A stretch of DNA of 64,000 bases, from contig JANTQA010000012.1 of assembly GCA_027625915.1 (NCBI GenBank), positions 13,044,501 to 13,108,500 of the forward strand, given 5' to 3'. The position numbers and the translations under genes are program-made. Positions within the stretch are counted from its first letter, which is position 1; each line of letters starts with the position of its first letter. This stretch comes from Anaeramoeba flamelloides. Lineage: Eukaryota > Metamonada > Anaeramoebidae. The notes beneath the pieces are model-generated. The model had not been told where the DNA came from, searched no databases, and saw only the letters and a list, made by a program, of their open reading frames with translations. This document shows, piece by piece, positions 59,199 to 64,000 of the stretch.

Positions 59199-62100
59199 CA
59201 AAACTCAAGAATTGGTATTGGGGGTGGTTCAATTGGAAGAGGAAGAGGATTTGGAAGAAGTTCAACAAGAGATATTGGAAGGGGGCGAGGTTTAGGAAGA
59301 GGCTTAGGAAGAGGAAGGGGTTTAGGAAGAGGAAGGGGACTAGGAAGAGGGAGAGGATTAGGAAGAGGATTAGGAAGAAGTCTAGGAACAAGAAGAAGTT
59401 TAGGAACAGGAACTGGAAGGGGTATTGGAAGAGGAAGAAGTTTAGGCACAAGGAATCAAAACAATCAAACACAAACTCAAAATCAAAATATAACTGAAAA
59501 TGAAAATAAAAATGAAACAACTTCAAATAAACTCGAAAATTTAAGAAATCAAAGAGGAATTGGATTAGGAAGAGGAAGAGGAAGAGGAAGAGGAATTGGG
59601 AGAGGAATTGGGAGAGGAATTGGGAGAGGAACAGGAACAGGGACAGGAATTGGAAGAGGAAAAGAATTAGGGAGGGGAGTTGATTTATCAAGAAAGAATT
59701 CTTTATTACTTAGATCAAGAGGAATGGGAAGAGGAACGGGAACAGGAGGAGGAATAACAAGAAGAAGAACCATATCCACAAACAATCAAAACAATCAAAC
59801 ACAAACACAAACTCAAAATATAAATAAAGATGAAAATAAAAGCACTTCCATAACTAAAAATGAAAATAAAAATGAAACAACTTCAAATAAACTCGAAAAT
59901 TTAAGAAAACAAAGGGGTCTTGGATTAGGAAGAGGAAGAGGAACAGGAACAGGAACAGGATTTGGAAGAGGAATTGGGGGAGGAAGAGGAAGAGGAAGAG
60001 GGATTGAAAGAGGAAGAAGTTTAGGCACAAACAATCAAAACAATCAAACAGAAACTCAAAATCAAAATCTAAATAAAGATGAAAATCTAAGCACTTCCAT
60101 AACTAAAAATGAAAATAAAAATGAAACAACTTCAAATAAACTCGAAAATTTAAGAAATCAAAGAGGAATTGGATTAGGAAGGGGAAGAGGAATAGGAAGA
60201 GGAATTGGATTAGGAAGAGGAATTGGAAGAGGATTAGGAACAAGGAATATTGGATTAGGAAGAGGAACAAGGAATATTGGATTAGGAAGAGGAACAGGAC
60301 TGGGAACAAGAAATATTGGAAGCGGAACAGGAAGAGGGATTGGAAGAGGAAGAAGTTTAGGCACAAACAATCAAAACAATCAAACAGAAACTCAAAATCA
60401 AAATCTAAAGAAAGATGAAAATCTAAGCACTTCCATAACTAAAAATGAAAATAAAAATGAAACAACTTCAAATAAACTCGAAAATTTAAGAAATCAAAGA
60501 GGAATTGGGAGAGGATTAGGAAGAGGAAGGGGAAGAGGAATTGGGAGAGGAATTGGAAGAGGATTAGGAACAAGAAACATTGGATTAGGAAGAGGAACAG
60601 GACTGGGAACAAGAAATATCGGAAGAGGAACAGGAACAGGGATTGGAAGAGGGATTGAAAGAGGAAGAAGTTTAGGCACAAACGATCAAAACTTAAATCA
60701 AACACAAAATCAAAAGCAAAATATAAATAAAGATGAAAATAAAAGCACTTCCATAACTAAAAATGAAAATAAAAATGAAACAACTTCAAATAAACTCGAA
60801 AATTTAAGAAAACAAAGGGGTCTTGGGTTAGGAAGAGGAAGAGGATTAGGAAGAGGAAGAGGAAGAGGAATTGGAACAAGAATAGGAACAGGATTTGGAA
60901 GAGGAATTGGAAGAGGATTAGGAAGAGGAATTGGAAGAGGAAGAAGTTTAGGCACAAACAATCAAAACTTAAATCAAACACAAAATCAAAAGCAAAATCT
61001 AAATAAAGACGAAAATCTAAGCACTTCCATAACTAAAAATGAAAATAAAAATGAAACAACTTCAAATAAACTCGAAAATTTAAGAAATCAAAGAGGAATT
61101 GGGAGAGGATTAGGAAGAGGATTAGGAAGAGGAACAGTAACAAGAGTAGGAACAGGAACTGGAAGGGGTATTGGAAGAGGAAGAAGTTTAGGCACAACCA
61201 ACCAAAACAATCAAAACGATCAAAACAATCAAAACAATCAAAGCAATCAAACTCAAACCCAAACTCTATCTAAAAATGAAGATCAAGAAGATATTGAAAA
61301 AAAGAAAGAAATAGAATCTTTAAAAAAACAAATTTTGCAATGGAAAGAAGCCAAAGAATTATTTAAACAAAAAAAAGCTGAACAACTAGAAAAAAAAAAA
61401 CAAAGAGAGCAGAGGAAAAAAATACGAGCACAAAAAAGAAATGAAAGAAGAAAACAACAACAAGAAAAAAGAAATAAAACAATGGGAAATATTGAAAACC
61501 TTGAAACAAATAAACAAATCGCATTAATTTCAAAATTACTGAATGAAACATTCAGTGAATTAGGAATACAAATGGGTAAAACTTTTGAAGAAATAAATTT
61601 ATTTTTTGGATCAATTTCTAAATTGGAAACTCATTTCAATTCTGAAATCAGAAAATATACAAAGGAAATTGAAAAATTAAAAAATGTGCCAATGGAAATT
61701 ACTGTCACTCAAGATTGGGAAAACTCAAAAATTAAATATGCATTATTTGAAAATTTTAAAAACCACATATTTGAAACCGTTAAAGAAATAATTAACAACA
61801 GCAATAAAAATAAAAATAAAAATAAAAATAATAATAATAATAATACTTTTGATAATGCAATTGAAAATGAAATACTTAATGTATTAAATTTTGAAGCATT
61901 ATTTTCATGTAAAAACCATTTCGCTAGTTTAAAATTAAGTGAAAGTATATACCACATTTTACAAAAAAAATCTCTAATCCGATCAAGTATTAATAATATT
62001 TGTATCAAATCAAAGCTTGATAATTCTTTTAATATTTTTTCATTTATATTAAAATTCAATTTAAAATTCTCTTCGACATTATTATTATTAATGACCCAAT

Positions 62101-63902
62101 CTGGTCTTTTGATTAATGAAGAAATGATGCAGAATAGTGAATTAAAAAATGAAATTGAACAAACAATCCTCGGAATAGTTGATCAATATTTGCCTGGCTT
62201 TCCCGATTTTAATTTTGTTATTGGGATGTTAAATATATTATTAAATAAATTATCATTTGAAAATGGAAATGAAATGTCTGCGATGCTAGTTAATCAAATT
62301 AAAAATGATGTAATAAACGAACATGTGCAGGCGATGGTCGAAAGCCATCTTTCATTAAATGAATATAATGAAATTGCAAAAAAGATGGAAGAAATTATTA
62401 AAAATGAAAGCAACCAATACAAGAACTTATTAAGTTTAATTAATGAAATTGAACAGGAAGTAAAGGATTTCATCGATGTTAAAACGCTATATTTAATTTC
62501 TTCTTTGCCATTGATCAATTTGAATTCAAGGGTTATCCCAAATGAAATCAGTAAGCAACTGTTTCAATTTTTTAACTATTTCAGCTATGGCATTCATTTT
62601 ATTAAATTATATATTGGTATCCCGATCATGATCAAAAAAAATGAATTGCAATTATTGGATAATTGGGAAAAATACGCCTTTGGCGCAATCCAAATGGCTT
62701 CGATTTATTATTGTAAGGAACTGTTGCAAAAGAAATTCTCGCACATATTAAATGAAATGATTCAATTACAGATCAGTTTTGATTGCCACCGAACGGAAAA
62801 TAGCGAAATGAGAAATAAATATACAAACAAATTTTTGGATCAAATAATAAATTCTGTTCAAGAATTACCACAGATCTTTATTCAATTATTTAATTGGACC
62901 AAAGTCAAATTAAATGAAAGGTTTTTATCGGTGGCTTACAATTTAATTGGCTATATATCCTTTGGCCCCATCTTTTCCTTCGCAATACAATCGCCACACG
63001 AATTACAATTAATCAACCAACCAATAAATAAATCAACAAATGATACTTTATTTTCATTATCCCAAATAATATACGCCTTCGGTAGCAATCAATTCGAGAA
63101 ATATAAATCCCTGAATAACCTCTTTAATACGAGATCAAGGACTCGATCACAATTTTTGGCACAAATTTGTAAAACGAATCAAAAGTTTTCAAACCCTAAA
63201 TTAGAATTTAAAGTCTTAGCAATAAATACAGACGCTGGCTTATTTGAAGACTTTGTAATACAATTACTGAAAACCTTAATGCTTCGTGTCAACAATAAAG
63301 ATAACAGCAATAATAAGAAAGATCAAATTAGTTTATTATATCGACAAGTCCAAAATAAATTACAATTAATAAAATTGTTTTCTTCAAAAATAGAATGCTT
63401 AAAAACTATTTTAAATAATTTAAAATCCCTACAAATTAAAAATATTGCGCACCATCATCACAGTCAAGTTGATCATCAAAATGTAAAGAACGATAATGAT
63501 ATATCATCGCAAAATAATAATAAAATTGAAAAACAATTTGATTTGTTTGGTTTATGGAAACAAAATTGGCAAGTCGGATGCTTTCAAGAAGGTTATGTCT
63601 TTATGTATGAACAAAACACAACAAGAAGAGACAAATGGAAAAAAATATATTTCATGTTAAAACAAAATTTATTAGCCATCTATAATCTACAGCCTTTCAC
63701 AGCTTCGGTGAAACCTTTGGATGTAATACAAATACCTAACAATGTTGAATTATCAAGAAACCCCGGCATTCAAACTAAAAAGGCAAATGTTTTTTCAGTT
63801 TGTAATCCGCAAACTAAGAAAAACATTATTTTCTATTCCAATAAAACTAATGACATAGAACAATGGATAAGCGCTTTCAAAAAGGCGAAAAATTTTTGCT
63901 GA
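59199..63902 (+). CDS. RG-repeat / coiled-coil / RasGAP-like / PH-domain protein (first exon missing)
   Basis: One exon open from the acceptor TTTTTAG (59198) to TGA at 63902, about 1567 codons. The first Met inside is at 59724, but the 175 codons before it encode the same RG-rich repeats, so an upstream exon must supply the start. Order: RG/LG-rich tandem modules (59199-61200), a Lys/Gln/Glu-rich coiled coil (about 61270-61700), a RasGAP-like domain (about 61730-63190) and a PH domain (about 63590-63895: EGYVFMYEQNTT, WKKIYFMLKQNLLAIYN, closing IEQWISAFKKA with the conserved Trp). The RasGAP match rests on LFSCKNHFASLK, PQIFIQLFNWT, IFSFAIQSPHEL and LNNLFNTRSRTRSQFLAQI in family order. The catalytic Arg finger and the FLR arginine are not seen, so GTPase activation is doubtful; a Ras-binding scaffold recruited to membrane by PH is more likely (inference). 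An Asn/Lys run sits inside the GAP domain. Confidence 0.82.
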   Translation, partial: QNSRIGIGGGSIGRGRGFGRSSTRDIGRGRGLGRGLGRGRGLGRGRGLGRGRGLGRGLGRSLGTRRSLGTGTGRGIGRGRSLGTRNQNNQTQTQNQNITENENKNETTSNKLENLRNQRGIGLGRGRGRGRGIGRGIGRGIGRGTGTGTGIGRGKELGRGVDLSRKNSLLLRSRGMGRGTGTGGGITRRRTISTNNQNNQTQTQTQNINKDENKSTSITKNENKNETTSNKLENLRKQRGLGLGRGRGTGTGTGFGRGIGGGRGRGRGIERGRSLGTNNQNNQTETQNQNLNKDENLSTSITKNENKNETTSNKLENLRNQRGIGLGRGRGIGRGIGLGRGIGRGLGTRNIGLGRGTRNIGLGRGTGLGTRNIGSGTGRGIGRGRSLGTNNQNNQTETQNQNLKKDENLSTSITKNENKNETTSNKLENLRNQRGIGRGLGRGRGRGIGRGIGRGLGTRNIGLGRGTGLGTRNIGRGTGTGIGRGIERGRSLGTNDQNLNQTQNQKQNINKDENKSTSITKNENKNETTSNKLENLRKQRGLGLGRGRGLGRGRGRGIGTRIGTGFGRGIGRGLGRGIGRGRSLGTNNQNLNQTQNQKQNLNKDENLSTSITKNENKNETTSNKLENLRNQRGIGRGLGRGLGRGTVTRVGTGTGRGIGRGRSLGTTNQNNQNDQNNQNNQSNQTQTQTLSKNEDQEDIEKKKEIESLKKQILQWKEAKELFKQKKAEQLEKKKQREQRKKIRAQKRNERRKQQQEKRNKTMGNIENLETNKQIALISKLLNETFSELGIQMGKTFEEINLFFGSISKLETHFNSEIRKYTKEIEKLKNVPMEITVTQDWENSKIKYALFENFKNHIFETVKEIINNSNKNKNKNKNNNNNNTFDNAIENEILNVLNFEALFSCKNHFASLKLSESIYHILQKKSLIRSSINNICIKSKLDNSFNIFSFILKFNLKFSSTLLLLMTQSGLLINEEMMQNSELKNEIEQTILGIVDQYLPGFPDFNFVIGMLNILLNKLSFENGNEMSAMLVNQIKNDVINEHVQAMVESHLSLNEYNEIAKKMEEIIKNESNQYKNLLSLINEIEQEVKDFIDVKTLYLISSLPLINLNSRVIPNEISKQLFQFFNYFSYGIHFIKLYIGIPIMIKKNELQLLDNWEKYAFGAIQMASIYYCKELLQKKFSHILNEMIQLQISFDCHRTENSEMRNKYTNKFLDQIINSVQELPQIFIQLFNWTKVKLNERFLSVAYNLIGYISFGPIFSFAIQSPHELQLINQPINKSTNDTLFSLSQIIYAFGSNQFEKYKSLNNLFNTRSRTRSQFLAQICKTNQKFSNPKLEFKVLAINTDAGLFEDFVIQLLKTLMLRVNNKDNSNNKKDQISLLYRQVQNKLQLIKLFSSKIECLKTILNNLKSLQIKNIAHHHHSQVDHQNVKNDNDISSQNNNKIEKQFDLFGLWKQNWQVGCFQEGYVFMYEQNTTRRDKWKKIYFMLKQNLLAIYNLQPFTASVKPLDVIQIPNNVELSRNPGIQTKKANVFSVCNPQTKKNIIFYSNKTNDIEQWISAFKKAKNFC
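59430..61200 (+). repeat. in-frame tandem modules, about seven units of 250-330 bp
   Basis: Units start near 59440, 59770, 60020, 60355, 60668, 60945 and 61185. Each reads SLGTNNQNNQT-like Asn/Gln sequence, then DEN(K/L)STSITKNENKNE, then TTSNKLENLR(N/K)QRG, then 30-60 residues of G-R-G-L/I/T repeats built from GGAAGA/GGATTA/GGAACA hexamers. The Asn/Gln and KLENLR parts are almost identical in DNA between units, implying recent duplication or gene conversion; the RG parts vary in length. The first unit lacks the STSITKN segment and the last keeps only the Asn/Gln part. The antisense strand is open and Pro/Leu-rich purely as a by-product. Confidence 0.9.
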
Positions 63903-64000
63903 AAAAACTCACAATTATAAATAAATTCTTTTAATTGATTTTATTACTTTTTCAAGTTCTTTTTTTTTTTTTTTTTCTATTTTCCTTTTAACATTATCTT
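63903..64000. other. 3' flank of the RasGAP-like gene
   Basis: AATAAA-type word (AATAAATTC, 63919-63927) shortly after the stop codon, then a T-rich run at 63960-63976. Likely polyadenylation region; nothing else seen before the window ends. Confidence 0.4.

Noticed and set aside
59152-60981. Long Pro/Leu- and Phe/Leu-rich open frames on the minus strand
   Set aside because: They are the mirror image of the GGAAGA-type RG repeats of the plus-strand gene; the frames exist only because the repeat lacks stops on either strand.
1-64000. CRISPR arrays, rRNA genes, bacterial-style operons or terminators
   Set aside because: No regularly spaced short repeats, no rRNA-like blocks and no prokaryotic gene organisation were seen; the window is clearly nuclear eukaryotic DNA.

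Overview
The window is extremely AT-rich eukaryotic DNA (long A and T runs, few GC-rich patches) from a protist. Genes use the standard code: TAA ends bZIP, MOB1, SAM50 and uL4, and TGA ends the RasGAP-like gene. Introns are GT-AG, and proteins are often rich in Asn/Lys/Glu or Arg-Gly. The mix of MOB1, SH3, single-CH and RasGAP/PH proteins, a Sam50 lacking its hallmark motif, and K/E/N-rich tracts would fit a free-living amoeboid or flagellate protist, for example an anaerobic metamonad such as Anaeramoeba. That placement is a guess.

Layout, left to right: dispersed repeats (1-2066); a membrane-anchored bZIP factor on + (2067-3152) with a CRE and a D-box upstream; repeat-rich spacer with a large foldback element (3807-4368) and small hairpins; a four-exon MOB1 gene on - (6741-10223) with a 2.4 kb repeat-filled intron; spacer; an SH3/RG-rich gene on - (13984-15365, 5' end open); a long spacer with nested inverted-repeat elements; a second, five-exon SH3/RG-rich gene on - (20705-22257); spacer; ribosomal protein uL4 on - (27814-29307); a 5.3 kb DNA transposon of the EnSpm/CACTA-Plavaka type with two divergent, decayed genes and a tRNA-like insert (29615-34950); a five-exon Sam50/Tob55 gene on - (36998-47859) with introns of 3.9 and 5.3 kb; a spacer with faint exon-like pieces; a CH-domain gene on + (54616-55421); a 1.56 kb long-inverted-repeat element (56879-58440); and a large + gene (59199-63902) with RG-rich tandem modules, a coiled coil, a degenerate RasGAP domain and a C-terminal PH domain.

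The genes form no obvious pathway. uL4 (translation), Sam50 (outer-membrane beta-barrel assembly) and MOB1 (Hippo/NDR kinase co-activator) are core eukaryotic genes. The two SH3/RG genes and the RasGAP/PH gene share RG tracts, and two of them share a short helical motif, so they may belong to one cortical/cytoskeletal signalling group (inference). Repeats dominate the rest: two TTAA-flanked miniature families, two TA-flanked Tc1/mariner-like miniature elements, paired hairpins and at least five diverged dispersed families. Several of these sit inside introns.

Gene models were built by eye from open frames, GT-AG sites, phase and family alignment from memory. Exon edges in MOB1, uL4 and SAM50 agree in phase and total length with their families. 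First exons of the SH3 gene at 14 kb and of the RasGAP gene could not be fixed.
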